Numbered from the stretch's first letter, positions 42,139 through 51,350 are shown. The stretch: DNA of 64,000 bases from Planktomarina temperata RCA23 (GCF_000738435.1 NZ_CP003984.1:1240001-1304000); one strand, 5' to 3'. Notes: generated by a model not told the origin, from the sequence alone. A program made the numbers and translations.

Positions 42139-42853
42139 GCTAACGGGCATCACCAAAACATTCGGCGGGGTTAAAGCCCTGCAAGACGTTGCTATGTCGG
42201 TTGCACCCGGCGAAGTGCGGGGATTGATCGGGCCAAACGGGGCGGGCAAAAGCACGCTGGTAAATGTGATATCGGGCCTTCTAACGCATTCCGCGGGCAC
42301 GTTAACTTTGGATGGTGCGCCCTTGGATGGTGTGTCAGCGCAGCGGCGCGCCGAGAACGGGATTGCGCGTACTTTCCAAAACCTGCGTGTTTTTTCCAGC
42401 CTGACAGTACAGCAAAACATCGATGTTGCTAGCTATACCGGGACGGCCAGCGGCAGAGGCGGCGATGCCCTGCTACACGAAGCCATCCTGCGCTTTGATC
42501 TTGCTGACCGTTTGAACGAACCCGCCAGCTCTTTGCCGTATGGCCAGCTGAGACGGTTGGAAATCGTGCGTGCGCTGGCCTTGCGTCCACGTGTTTTGAT
42601 GTTGGATGAACCCGCTGCCGGTATGAACGAACAAGAGACTGAGGCATTGGGTGAGGCACTAGGCTGGGTCCGGGACGAAAGTGATTGTTCGATATTGGTG
42701 ATCGATCATGACTTGAAATTCATCATGGCGCTGAGCGAGCGCATCACAGTTTTGAATATGGGGGAAGTCATCGCAGATGGCACCCCCCAGGAGGTATCGG
42801 AAAACAGGCAAGTGATTGACGCTTATCTGGGTGAAGAAGAACATGCCGCATGA
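42131..42853 (+). CDS. ABC transporter ATPase, LivG-like
   Basis: 240 residues. Walker A GPNGAGKSTLVN, Q-loop FQNLRVFSSL, signature SSLPYGQLRRLEI (divergent LSGGQ, usual for LivG), Walker B VLMLDEPAAGMN and H-loop VIDHDLKF. It is one of two ATPases of a branched-chain/urea/amide-type importer with the genes downstream. It overlaps the cysteine hydrolase by 8 bp. Confidence 0.9.
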   Translation: MLELTGITKTFGGVKALQDVAMSVAPGEVRGLIGPNGAGKSTLVNVISGLLTHSAGTLTLDGAPLDGVSAQRRAENGIARTFQNLRVFSSLTVQQNIDVASYTGTASGRGGDALLHEAILRFDLADRLNEPASSLPYGQLRRLEIVRALALRPRVLMLDEPAAGMNEQETEALGEALGWVRDESDCSILVIDHDLKFIMALSERITVLNMGEVIADGTPQEVSENRQVIDAYLGEEEHAA

Positions 42854-42881
42854 GCGGCCATTTAACCAACAGGAGAGAAAG

Positions 42882-44033
42882 ATGAAAAAGACATTAACTG
42901 CATTGGCCTGCTTAACGCTGGCCACTCCGGCGATTGCTGCTGATACAATCAAGATCGGTCTTGGCGTGCCCATGACAGGCGACTATGCGCCTTACGCTGA
43001 GTGGCAAGGTGCGCGCTGTATGGCCGAAAAAATCAACGCTGGTGGGGGCGTCAACGGTATGGACATAGAGGTTCTGGTTCAGGATTCAGCGGCTGACACG
43101 CAAACCGCGATCAGCCTGGCACAAAAGTTTCTGGACGAAGGTGCCGTGATGTTGGGGACGATCCCGTTTTCCGACACAATGATCCCAGTTGCACAAGTGG
43201 CCAAATCCTATGGAGTGTCAATCTTTCAGCCGCAATCAACGCAGGTAGAAATGCATGCTGGCATCGTGGACAATTTTTTCACGGGCGTTTCGCCTGACCC
43301 GTTCACGGCAACAGCTGCGGCCAATCATGCGCTGAGCCTTGGGGTAAAGAACGTAGTCTTAATGACATCTGATGAAGGTGGATCCTGGTCCGCGCGCACG
43401 CCACTTTGGTTCGGTGATGTGGTTGAGGCTGGCGGCGGCAAAGTGGTGGCCAAGATGAATTTTTCCTTTGGCACGTCCGATTGGTCACCACAAATTGCTG
43501 AGATGAAGGCGCTGGGTACCGACGTGGATGCGGTTTATATCTCGTCCATCATGCCGGATATTTCGGTGCTGATCCGCCAGCTGAAAAGCGCAGGTATCGA
43601 TGCCTATGTGATTGGTTCAGACGGGTTTGATGATCCATCTCTGGATGCCATCGGGTCTGACGATCCGTCCATTTTGGACAAAGTGTTCTTTGCCACACTG
43701 GCACCAAGTCATGATGGAAGTGCTGTGACAAAATTCATAGCTGAATGCAAGGAAATGGGCATCGATGTCCCCGGACTATTCCCTGCAACAGGTGCGGACA
43801 CCGTCGCCGTTGTTGCTTGGGCTGTTGAAAAATCAGGCAGCACAGATCCATCTACGATCGCTGATACCATCCGCAACGCCGACAGCATTCCCGTGGTAAC
43901 TGTGGACAGTATTTCGTTTAAGGAAACGACAACATATGCGCAGCGGACCATTCCTGTGATGGGATATAAAAACGGCGAACGGGTTTTGATTTCGAACGAA
44001 ATCCCAGCCAACACACCGACCGACTGGAACTAA
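42882..44033 (+). CDS. Periplasmic substrate-binding protein of amide/branched-chain-type ABC importer
   Basis: The ATG at 42882 is preceded by AGGAGAG; 383 residues. The signal peptide is MKKTLTALACLTLATPAIAA. The mature domain is a Peripla_BP_6 fold (TIKIGLGVPMTGDYAPYAEW, INAGGGVNGMDIEVLVQDSA, FPATGADTVAVVAWAV). The LivK/FmdD/UrtA family binds branched-chain amino acids, amides or urea; the cluster context favours an amide. Unusually it lies between the two ATPase genes. Confidence 0.88.
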   Translation: MKKTLTALACLTLATPAIAADTIKIGLGVPMTGDYAPYAEWQGARCMAEKINAGGGVNGMDIEVLVQDSAADTQTAISLAQKFLDEGAVMLGTIPFSDTMIPVAQVAKSYGVSIFQPQSTQVEMHAGIVDNFFTGVSPDPFTATAAANHALSLGVKNVVLMTSDEGGSWSARTPLWFGDVVEAGGGKVVAKMNFSFGTSDWSPQIAEMKALGTDVDAVYISSIMPDISVLIRQLKSAGIDAYVIGSDGFDDPSLDAIGSDDPSILDKVFFATLAPSHDGSAVTKFIAECKEMGIDVPGLFPATGADTVAVVAWAVEKSGSTDPSTIADTIRNADSIPVVTVDSISFKETTTYAQRTIPVMGYKNGERVLISNEIPANTPTDWN

Positions 44034-44084
44034 TCAACTCTGGCGGGGCCGCGTTTGGCCCCGCCTGCATCAAAGGGTCTGGAA

Positions 44085-44783
44085 ATGCTGCATATTGACA
44101 ATTTAAAAGTATTCCATGGACCTATTGAGGCAGTACATGGGATTTCATTTTCGGTAAAAGAAGGCCAATGCGTTGCGCTGCTTGGACCTAATGGTGCGGG
44201 AAAGACGTCTACGATTTCAGCAATCACAGGTGTTGCGAAATCAACTGGGACCATCACACTGAAGAGCGATGACCTGACAACACTTCCGGTGGAATCCCGA
44301 ATTCGCAAAGGCATTGCACTGTCGCCCGAAGGTAGACGTGTTTTTGCCAATCTCAGTGTTGAGGAAAACCTGCGTTTGGGCGGGGCGCATCAGAAAGAGG
44401 GGCTGGCAGATTGTATCGCAGAATGGTTCGATACATTTCCAATCCTTGGCGAACGTCGTGATCAGGCAGCAGGAACGCTTTCCGGGGGTGAACAACAGAT
44501 GTTGGCAATCGCGCGCGCGCTGATGGCCGAACCTCATATCTTGTTATTGGATGAACCGAGCCTTGGGCTGGCGCCGAAAATAGTTACCCAAATTTTTAAG
44601 ATGATTGGTGCGCTGAAAGACAAGGGCATGACAATCCTGCTGGTCGAACAGAATGCGACCCAAGCTTTGCGTCTGTCTGACTATGCTTACCTATTGAACA
44701 ATGGCCGTATCGTTGCCGAGGGAACAGCGGAAACGCTGGGGTCCAACGACACTCTTATGGCGGAACTGACGGGGCTGACTTAA
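44085..44783 (+). CDS. ABC transporter ATPase, LivF-like
   Basis: The ATG at 44085 has AAGGG nearby; 232 residues. Walker A GPNGAGKTSTISA, ALSPEGRRVFANLSVEENLR, signature LSGGEQQMLAI, Walker B LLLDEPSLGLAP, H-loop LLVEQNA. The PEGRRVF motif is characteristic of LivF. It overlaps the permease gene by one base. Confidence 0.9.
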   Translation: MLHIDNLKVFHGPIEAVHGISFSVKEGQCVALLGPNGAGKTSTISAITGVAKSTGTITLKSDDLTTLPVESRIRKGIALSPEGRRVFANLSVEENLRLGGAHQKEGLADCIAEWFDTFPILGERRDQAAGTLSGGEQQMLAIARALMAEPHILLLDEPSLGLAPKIVTQIFKMIGALKDKGMTILLVEQNATQALRLSDYAYLLNNGRIVAEGTAETLGSNDTLMAELTGLT

Positions 44784-45679
44784 TGGAGTATATCGCACAA
44801 CAGATGATGAATGCCCTGTCATTTGGCGCGGAATATGCGCTTTTAGCATTGGGGCTGGCCATCGTTTTTTCCATCATGGGGTTGGTCAACTTCGCCCATG
44901 GAGAGATCATCGCCGTCGGTGGCTATACAATGGTTGCGATGACTTCCCTTGCGCTCAGCAATCCTCTGATCGTGATTGGCGTCGCCGTTATTGCGGCCAC
45001 ATTTGCTTCTGTCACTCTGGAACGTGTAGCGTTTAGACCTGTGCGATATGCGGACCCGACCACGGGGCTGCTGACAGCCTTTGGGGTCTCTATCGTGTTA
45101 CAAAATCTTTTTTTGTTGTTGGTGTCGCCGCGTCCTATTGCGGTAACATCGCTGTATTTTCTGGAATGGCCGATCGATCTAGGAAGCATTCGCATCTCAT
45201 CGCTTCAGCTCTTTGAAACGATCACTACGATTGCTGTCATTATCGCCATGACGCTGTTTTTGCGGCGTACCGTTCTGGGGCTGGCGATGCGTGCGGCGGC
45301 GCTTGATTTTGAAATGGTTCGCCTGACCGGCATTCGTGCTAACCGGGTGTTTGCAGCGGCGTTCATGATCTCTGGGCTATTGGCTGGGATCGCTTGTGTA
45401 TTTATCATGGCGCGACGCGGGTCGGTTGATCCGCACTTAGGCTTTGATCCGGTTCTAAAGGCCTTTGTGGCTTGTGTTGTCGGCGGATTTGGCAGCCTGC
45501 CAGGGGCCGTTTTGGGCGGGTTCCTTTTAGGCGCGATTGAGGTGGCAATGCTGGTCATGTTGCCCCAATCGTTGGGGGGCATGACGGACGCTTTCGTCTT
45601 TGGCATCGTTGCGATGCTGTTGATCTGGCGACCCGAAGGCATTCTGACCCCACGCAGAGAAAAGGGGGACAAACAGTGA
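44783..45679 (+). CDS. ABC transporter permease, LivH-like
   Basis: 298 residues, about eight membrane helices. The N-terminal MNALSFGAEYALLALGLAIV and MGLVNFAHGEIIAVGGY are the LivH signature; VVGGFGSLPGAVLGGFLLGA is the ATPase-contact loop. It is the inner-membrane half-channel partner of the following LivM-like protein, which overlaps it by 4 bp. Confidence 0.9.
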   Translation: MEYIAQQMMNALSFGAEYALLALGLAIVFSIMGLVNFAHGEIIAVGGYTMVAMTSLALSNPLIVIGVAVIAATFASVTLERVAFRPVRYADPTTGLLTAFGVSIVLQNLFLLLVSPRPIAVTSLYFLEWPIDLGSIRISSLQLFETITTIAVIIAMTLFLRRTVLGLAMRAAALDFEMVRLTGIRANRVFAAAFMISGLLAGIACVFIMARRGSVDPHLGFDPVLKAFVACVVGGFGSLPGAVLGGFLLGAIEVAMLVMLPQSLGGMTDAFVFGIVAMLLIWRPEGILTPRREKGDKQ

Positions 45680-46698
45680 CCTTTTCGCGTAGCCAAAAAC
45701 GAGGGCTTGTTGGAGCAAGCTTGCTTGCCTTGATCCTGATTGGAATTGGTCTGGTGGCCAGCTATTTTGGGTCGCGATACCAATTGCGTATTGTTTATGG
45801 GGCTTACGTCAATTTGATGGTGGTGCTGGCGTTGCAGGTTTTCATGGGCAATGCGCGAATTACTAACCTAAGCCATTCGGCGTTCATGGGCATCGGTGCC
45901 TATGTTGCTGCGATCTGCGTTACCCCCGTTGCGATGAAGGCGATTTCACTGCCAAACGCGCCCTGGGGCCTCAGTACCTTTGCACTGGATCCGATCACCT
46001 CAGCCTTGATTGCCCTTTTTCTTACAGGCCTCTTTGCCGTCCTTGTGGGGCTATTCATCGTAAGGCTTTCGGGTACCGGCGCGACAATCTTCTCCCTTGC
46101 TTTGCTGGTCATTGTGCACTCAATTTTCCTCTATCGGACTGATATTTTTAAAGGCAATCAGGCGTTCTTTGGCATTCCGCAGGTGTTCACGTTAGCCTCT
46201 GCCGTAACTCTTGCCGTGCTCATGGTTTTTATCGTGCGTGGTTTTCGCGAAAGTTGTTGGGGAATTGCACTGCGCGCCTCTGCTGATGACGAAGTGGGGG
46301 CCGCATCCATGGGGGTCAATTTTTTCCGGCTGCGGCTGATCGCATGGGTGTTGTCTGGAATTTTATTGGGCGTGGCGGGCATTGCCTATGCCTATTACCT
46401 GGGAACGATCAGCGCCCGACCGTTTTATTTTAACCATGTGTTTTTGACGCTCGCCATGTTGATTTTGGGGGGTATGCGCACGGTAACTGGGGCCGTGTTG
46501 GGAACATTCCTGATTTCTTTTGGGTTGGAATGGGTTCGCTGGCTGGAAACAGGCCCAGAGGTTCTGGGTATTGACCTGCCCGAAGTTCTGGGCCTTTCTG
46601 GTGTAACCTTGGGGGCGGTTATTGTCCTAACGATGGCCTTGCGTCCGGGTGGTATCATGGGTGACCGTGAAATTGAGGAATTGGTTCTGAAAAAGTAA
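45676..46698 (+). CDS. ABC transporter permease, LivM-like
   Basis: 340 residues starting at GTG with a GGGGG ribosome site. Multiple membrane helices; QVFMGNARITNLSHSAFMGI, LRASADDEVGAASMGVNFFR and LGGMRTVTGAVLGTFLISF are typical of LivM. It completes the importer encoded from 42,131. A short 9-bp gap leads to the amidase. Confidence 0.9.
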   Translation: MTFSRSQKRGLVGASLLALILIGIGLVASYFGSRYQLRIVYGAYVNLMVVLALQVFMGNARITNLSHSAFMGIGAYVAAICVTPVAMKAISLPNAPWGLSTFALDPITSALIALFLTGLFAVLVGLFIVRLSGTGATIFSLALLVIVHSIFLYRTDIFKGNQAFFGIPQVFTLASAVTLAVLMVFIVRGFRESCWGIALRASADDEVGAASMGVNFFRLRLIAWVLSGILLGVAGIAYAYYLGTISARPFYFNHVFLTLAMLILGGMRTVTGAVLGTFLISFGLEWVRWLETGPEVLGIDLPEVLGLSGVTLGAVIVLTMALRPGGIMGDREIEELVLKK

Positions 46699-46707
46699 GG
46701 GAAACCT

Positions 46708-47646
46708 ATGGCGTGCAATCATACGATCCACAAACATGCCCACCATTTTGGTTGGGACAATTCGATTGATCCGGTTTTGAGCGTCTCTCCGGGGCAAACG
46801 ATTGAAGTCGAAACTATTGATGCCTCTGGTGGCCAGTTAAACCCCAGATCAACTGTGGATAATTTGATTGGCCTGTCCTTTGATCAGGTCAATCCGGTGA
46901 CCGGGCCAATATTTATCGAAGGGGCTGAGCCAGGGGATGCGGTCGCAATCACGTTTTTGGATTTTAAACCATCTGGCTGGGGCTGGACCGCGAATATCCC
47001 CGGTTTTGGGCTGTTGGCTGATCAATTCGCTGATCCCGCGCTGCATATCTGGAAATACGATCCTGTGGCGATGAAACCGGCTCTTTATGGTCCGGGGGGA
47101 CAAGTGCCTTTGAAACCCTTTGTCGGCACAATTGGGTTGGCCCTGGCCGAACCCGGTGCGCATTCCGTTGTGCCGCCCCGCAGGGTGGGCGGAAACCTCG
47201 ACATTCGCGACAATGCCGTCGGAACGACGCTCTACCTGCCCGTGGAAGTTGCTGGAGGCCTGCTATCGCTGGGCGATACCCATGCTGCCCAAGGGGATGG
47301 CGAAATTTGCGGGACAGCTATCGAAAGCCCGATGGATGTGGCGATCAAGGTTGACCTGTTGAAAGGCACGAATTACGCCTTTCCACGCTTTGAAACCCAA
47401 GGCCCGGTAACTCACCATTTCGATAGCAAAGGATACTGGGCCACGACAGGAATTGGTGAAGACCTGATGCAAGCCTCGCGCGATGCCGTTTCTGCCATGG
47501 TTGATCTGGTCTCAACAGAAACAGGAATGACCGCGCTCGACGCTTACATGCTTTGCTCGGTCTGCGGCGACCTAAGGATCAGCGAAATCGTAGACATGCC
47601 AAACTGGACAGTGTCGTTCTATTTCCCAAAAGTAGCATTGGCATAG
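46708..47646 (+). CDS. Acetamidase/formamidase family protein
   Basis: 312 residues. It belongs to FmdA_AmdA: VETIDASGGQLNPRSTVDNL, GPIFIEGAEPGDAVAITFLD, VPPRRVGGNLDIRDNAVGTT, LGDTHAAQGDGEICGTAIES and CSVCGDLRISEIVDMP. The enzymes hydrolyse formamide or short amides to ammonia and the acid. AAGGGAAACCT precedes the ATG. As the last gene of the operon it supports an amide, formamide or N-formyl compound as the imported nutrient. Confidence 0.9.
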   Translation: MACNHTIHKHAHHFGWDNSIDPVLSVSPGQTIEVETIDASGGQLNPRSTVDNLIGLSFDQVNPVTGPIFIEGAEPGDAVAITFLDFKPSGWGWTANIPGFGLLADQFADPALHIWKYDPVAMKPALYGPGGQVPLKPFVGTIGLALAEPGAHSVVPPRRVGGNLDIRDNAVGTTLYLPVEVAGGLLSLGDTHAAQGDGEICGTAIESPMDVAIKVDLLKGTNYAFPRFETQGPVTHHFDSKGYWATTGIGEDLMQASRDAVSAMVDLVSTETGMTALDAYMLCSVCGDLRISEIVDMPNWTVSFYFPKVALA

Positions 47647-47715
47647 TCTGCGTATGTAAACAGTTGGTCACGTAACGTCGCAGTCATTTGTTGCATTGCA
47701 ACCATACGTAAATTG

Positions 47716-47998
47716 GGTGTTGTCAGACGAATGAGAACTCACATCAGATTGCAGGCGCAGCCTTAACCTATGCGCTCAATAGTTAGCGCCACTCAGCAAG
47801 AACGGCGGTTCGATTGAGCTTGAAATTGTCTCGTGAGTAGAAGTGGCGTTCATTTAGGGCTGTACAATCAACCTAACCCCACACCCAGCCTGTTTAGCGC
47901 ATTAAGCGGACCTGAGTGGCCTAAGCAGGCAAAATAGCCGCGTAACCGCACGCTAAACCAAACATGTTTAAAGCGATGTGCGTACGTGTGGCGGAGGT
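47716..47998 (-). repeat. IS6-family relic, copy h
   Basis: GGTGTTGTCAGACGAATGAG end, reversed transposase tail, then the AAACCAAACATGTTT and GTGCGTACGTGTGGCGG block shared with copies e and i. It separates the amide operon from the SDR gene. The last 140 bp before the SDR show nothing recognisable. Confidence 0.65.
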
Positions 47999-48140
47999 GT
48001 CATCTATTTTGATGTAAAAGCGAATGTTGCGACATCACATCTGCAAAAAATGCTTAGCTTTAAAATTATTCTTTACGGCGCTACTATTATGATCATTATC
48101 TTATTCGACTTAAATTTGGGCAAAGCGTCGGAGATCAGAA

Positions 48141-48902
48141 GTGATAGAAAAGACTGAAACAATACATAACTTTAACAAGCAATGCTTTATAGTGACGGGA
48201 GGTGCGCAAGGCCTCGGCGGAGCAATCACTCAAAGACTGGCCGCATCAAATGCAACAGTTGCCATTTGGGATATAGATGCAGACGCAAGTGCGCAAATGA
48301 AAGAACAACTAGGTAGCAGTGTCGAAGTCTTCGAAGCAGATATTTCAAACGAAACCTCAGTCGCAAAGGCTATGGCAAATACGATTGATTGGTCCGGTGT
48401 TGTACATGGTTTAGTCAATTCTGCAGGGATAGCGGGGCCGAATGCACCGTTAGCCGACTATCCTATCGATGCATGGCGTCAGATTATGCAAATTAACGTA
48501 GATGGAACCTTTCTAACCAACCGTGTTGTAGTTCCTCTATTACAAGCCCAAGGCTATGGTCGTATAGTCAACATAGCTTCTGTAGCCGGTAAAGAAGGCA
48601 ATCCAAATGCCTCAGCATATTCAGCATCAAAGGCTGCGGTAATAGCAATTACAAAATCTTTAGGTAAAGAATTGGCCGAGTTCGATATAGCAGTCAACTG
48701 CGTCACACCAGCAGCTGCGCGCACCCGAATTTTTGATCAAATGAGCCAAGAACATATCGATTATATGTTGTCTAAAATCCCCCGCGGTCGTTTCGTCGAA
48801 CTCGAAGAAACATCTGCAATGGTATGCTGGCTATTATCCTCCGAAAACAGTTTCACTACGGGTAGTGTTTTTGATCTCAGCGGCGGTCGTGCCACTTATT
48901 AA
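48141..48902 (+). CDS. Short-chain dehydrogenase/reductase (SDR)
   Basis: 253 residues from a GTG with GGAG nine bases upstream. The NAD(P) loop is FIVTGGAQGLGGAI, an acidic residue after the second strand (AIWDIDADAS) favours NAD(H), and NSAGIAGP, the catalytic Ser in VNIASVAGKEG and YSASK complete the classical SDR active site. C-terminal FTTGSVFDLSGGRATY is typical. The substrate is unknown. It stands alone between IS6 relics h and i. Confidence 0.88.
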   Translation: MIEKTETIHNFNKQCFIVTGGAQGLGGAITQRLAASNATVAIWDIDADASAQMKEQLGSSVEVFEADISNETSVAKAMANTIDWSGVVHGLVNSAGIAGPNAPLADYPIDAWRQIMQINVDGTFLTNRVVVPLLQAQGYGRIVNIASVAGKEGNPNASAYSASKAAVIAITKSLGKELAEFDIAVNCVTPAAARTRIFDQMSQEHIDYMLSKIPRGRFVELEETSAMVCWLLSSENSFTTGSVFDLSGGRATY

Positions 48903-48930
48903 CGCAATTGGCCAAGGTAATCTCTAGTGG

Positions 48931-49201
48931 GGTGCTGTCAAACTAATGAGAACTCGCATCACACTTCTTGCACAGCCTAAATCTATGCGTTGAACAATTG
49001 ACGCTACTCGGCAAGAGCCGCGGTACGGTTCAGCTTGAAATTGGTGCGTGAATAGAAACGGTGATCCTGCAGGCCCACACCCAGCCCCTGTTGCGCCTTG
49101 AGCGGACAAGAGTGGCACCAGCCAGCAAACAGCTGCGTAACCGCGTGCCAAATCACACATGTTTGCAGCGATGCGCAGGCGTGCGAGCGCGTGGCGGAAG
49201 T
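48931..49201 (-). repeat. IS6-family relic, copy i
   Basis: It starts GGTGCTGTCAAACTAATGAG, holds the reversed transposase tail and ends with the CACACATGTTTGCAGCGATG block shared with e and h. It is oriented as copy h, so the SDR gene is bracketed by direct repeats. Confidence 0.65.
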
Positions 49202-49321
49202 AGACTCACAAATCAAGAACCCGATAGCGGTAATGTACGTTGTTTAACGCGCATCTGTCTGGCTCTATGTCTGGCTGAAAAATAAAAAAACACCCCGCGA
49301 AATACGCTAAGGTGTTGTTTT

Positions 49322-49384
49322 TAATGGCTCCGGCGGTAGGGATCGAACCTACGACCAATTGATTAACAGTCAACTGTTCTACCA
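49322..49384 (-). tRNA. tRNA-Asn(GTT) 3' fragment; probable attachment site
   Basis: The minus strand reads GGTAGAACAGTTGACTGTTA, ATCAATTGGTCGTAGGTTCG and ATCCCTACCGCCGGAGCCA: D-loop end, complete anticodon arm with GTT, variable loop, T-arm, acceptor 3' strand and CCA. The expected 5' acceptor strand and D-stem are replaced by unrelated sequence. So this is the part regenerated by an integrating element, not a working tRNA. An integrase gene begins about 170 bp away. Confidence 0.8.
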
Positions 49385-49549
49385 TAAAGAACCGTATCAT
49401 GAATATACTATACATATACATTTTATGGAATTTAAATCAAATATAACAGGTATTTTCCCCGTTCCACTATAACAACTTGTAACAAAGCATAACATACCAT
49501 ATCACTTCCATCACGGGCTAATCACGGGCTATTAAGGTTTGGAGTGGCG

Positions 49550-50728
49550 ATGAGCAAGCTGTCTGTCAGGTTGATTGAAACTATAAAACCAACTGCGAAA
49601 CGGCAAAGGGTACCGGATGCTGTTGTGCAGGGTTTGTCTTTGGTCGTTCAGCCAGCCGGCAAAAAGCTGTTTCAGTATCGCTACAGGTTTAACAATAAAG
49701 ATAAGTCAGTCTCGCTGGGTACTGTACCCGCGATGTCTCTAAAAGAAGCCCGCGATAAGGCTGTAGATTTTCGCCGAATGTTAGATAACGATATTGATCC
49801 ACTTCATACGAAGCGGCAGCAGAGGGCAGTTAAAGTTGCAACCGTAGCTGACCTGACAATTTCAACGCTACTGGCTCGATATGATCGCGAAAAGTTATCC
49901 CAACTTCGTTCAAGAACTAATGCGCTCACGTTCTTACGGGAATTCAGGTCAGAGTTTGGTGAGTTAGAGATCAATAACTTTACAAAACAGCATTTCACGG
50001 CACTTACCGGTCGCTTCGCCAGAGAGGGCAAGGGGACCAAGGCTAATCGTGTCCACACGCACATTAAAACCTTTTACAATTGGGCAATCGGGCAGGGGAT
50101 AGTTGAAACAAGTCCATGCGATAGAGTTCCAAAGCCGTATATTGAGCAATCGAAAGAGCGTTTTCTGCTTGATAACGAGATAAAGTTATTCTGGGAGGCC
50201 ACTGGAGGCGATTTAGAGCCGTGGGGCTACCTTTACCGATTTCTGCTGCTAACGGGGCAAAGGTTGAATGAGGCGGCTTATATGACCGACATGGAGGTGC
50301 GGCAGGGCTACCATTGGCACCTTTCCGCGCAACGAACTAAAAATAAGCTACGTCATGATGTGTTTTTACCGCGTCAGGCTGTTGAGATAATAAATCGTGA
50401 TACGAGAATTGCTGGTCAGGGCGATTTTGTTTTTACGACAACCGGTGACGGCGCTGTACGGAGCTTCGATAAGCCCAACAAGCGACTGAGAGCTAAAATG
50501 AATGAGCTGGCGGGCAGGGACCTCGAGCATTTTACACCACATGATCTGAGGCGAACCTGTGAGACAGGGCTAGCAATGCTGGGTACGCCCCAGCCAATCA
50601 TCGATCGCATCACCAATCACGTTACCGGGCGTGGGATGAGCCGGGTTTATAATATGTACGATTATAGAGATGAAAAATTGGCAGCTATCCAAAAGTGGGC
50701 TGATCATGTTGAGGGGGTGGTGTCATGA
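49550..50728 (+). CDS. int: Tyrosine recombinase (P4-type integrase with arm-binding domain)
   Basis: The ATG at 49550 has GGAG five bases upstream (GTG at 49544 is an alternative); 392 residues. An N-terminal DUF4102-like arm-binding domain (YRYRFNNKDKSVSLGTVPAM, SLKEARDKAVDFRRML) and a core-binding domain precede the catalytic part: Arg in LLLTGQRLNEAAY, HxxR in FTPHDLRRTCETGLAML, and the nucleophile Tyr in MSRVYNMYDYRDEK. It integrates an island into a tRNA gene, in keeping with the tRNA-Asn fragment upstream. Confidence 0.92.
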   Translation: MSKLSVRLIETIKPTAKRQRVPDAVVQGLSLVVQPAGKKLFQYRYRFNNKDKSVSLGTVPAMSLKEARDKAVDFRRMLDNDIDPLHTKRQQRAVKVATVADLTISTLLARYDREKLSQLRSRTNALTFLREFRSEFGELEINNFTKQHFTALTGRFAREGKGTKANRVHTHIKTFYNWAIGQGIVETSPCDRVPKPYIEQSKERFLLDNEIKLFWEATGGDLEPWGYLYRFLLLTGQRLNEAAYMTDMEVRQGYHWHLSAQRTKNKLRHDVFLPRQAVEIINRDTRIAGQGDFVFTTTGDGAVRSFDKPNKRLRAKMNELAGRDLEHFTPHDLRRTCETGLAMLGTPQPIIDRITNHVTGRGMSRVYNMYDYRDEKLAAIQKWADHVEGVVS

Positions 50729-51072
50729 GTGATGCAGAAATAATCTATGCTAAGAGAAAGGCTCTCGTTGCTCACTGTTGGAAGCAATACCAGGTGAAAA
50801 AGGACCCTCGTTGGCTTGCTGAAATATGCACTGAGCTTCCCTTTTTTGAACACCCAGAAGTAGGAGCGGAGATTGCACGTTTGCTGGCCAAACGTTTTCA
50901 CAAAAGAGACGATATATATGAACAAACACGACGTACTGAAATAAGGAAATTGTGGAGCTTGTGGAAGGGTACGGATACAGATGTAGCGGTTCGTGGAAAA
51001 ATTGCTGAAATATATTTTGGTGATGACGAAAAAGCTGAAAACCGTGTGCTAAAAATAATAGAGGCTGAATGA
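50725..51072 (+). CDS. Hypothetical protein, island gene
   Basis: 115 residues beginning MSDAEIIYAKRKALVAHCWK, overlapping the integrase by 4 bp (ATGA). Entirely helical in appearance with charged segments (AEIARLLAKRFHKRDDIYEQ, TRRTEIRKLWSLWKG). No family recognised. The coupling to the integrase suggests a role in island maintenance or excision, which is inference. Confidence 0.6.
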   Translation: MSDAEIIYAKRKALVAHCWKQYQVKKDPRWLAEICTELPFFEHPEVGAEIARLLAKRFHKRDDIYEQTRRTEIRKLWSLWKGTDTDVAVRGKIAEIYFGDDEKAENRVLKIIEAE

Positions 51073-51161
51073 GTTGGAAATTGGGGTAGCCTTGTTTTCC
51101 AGCGACAGCCCCAGAAATATGCTTAGAACGAGATGCATCACTTGTTATAAAGAGGTGCAAC

Positions 51162-51350
51162 ATGAGACTAACCCCGGAACGTAAAGTCCGCGAGCAACAG
51201 CTTGGCGGCATTTCGAAGATGACATTGTGTCGTTGGCGAAAGGACGGATTCCCATCGCCCGTCGTCATAAACAATCGCAACTACTTCACTGAGCAGCAAT
51301 TGCGGAAAGACATTCCTGCTTATCTGGCAAAGAAGATTTCAGAACAATAA
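51162..51350 (+). CDS. AlpA-like small DNA-binding protein (putative excisionase/regulator)
   Basis: 62 residues: MRLTPERKVREQQLGGISKM, TLCRWRKDGFPSPVVINNRN, YFTEQQLRKDIPAYLAKK. The SKMTLCRWRKDGFPSP segment with NRNYF is the MerR/AlpA-type winged HTH found next to P4-like integrases. AlpA proteins activate excision of such islands. An AAGAGG-like site precedes the ATG. Confidence 0.8.
   Translation: MRLTPERKVREQQLGGISKMTLCRWRKDGFPSPVVINNRNYFTEQQLRKDIPAYLAKKISEQ

Noticed and set aside
49322-49384. Complete tRNA-Asn gene
   Set aside because: The 5' acceptor strand and D-stem are missing; upstream bases cannot pair with the acceptor 3' strand.
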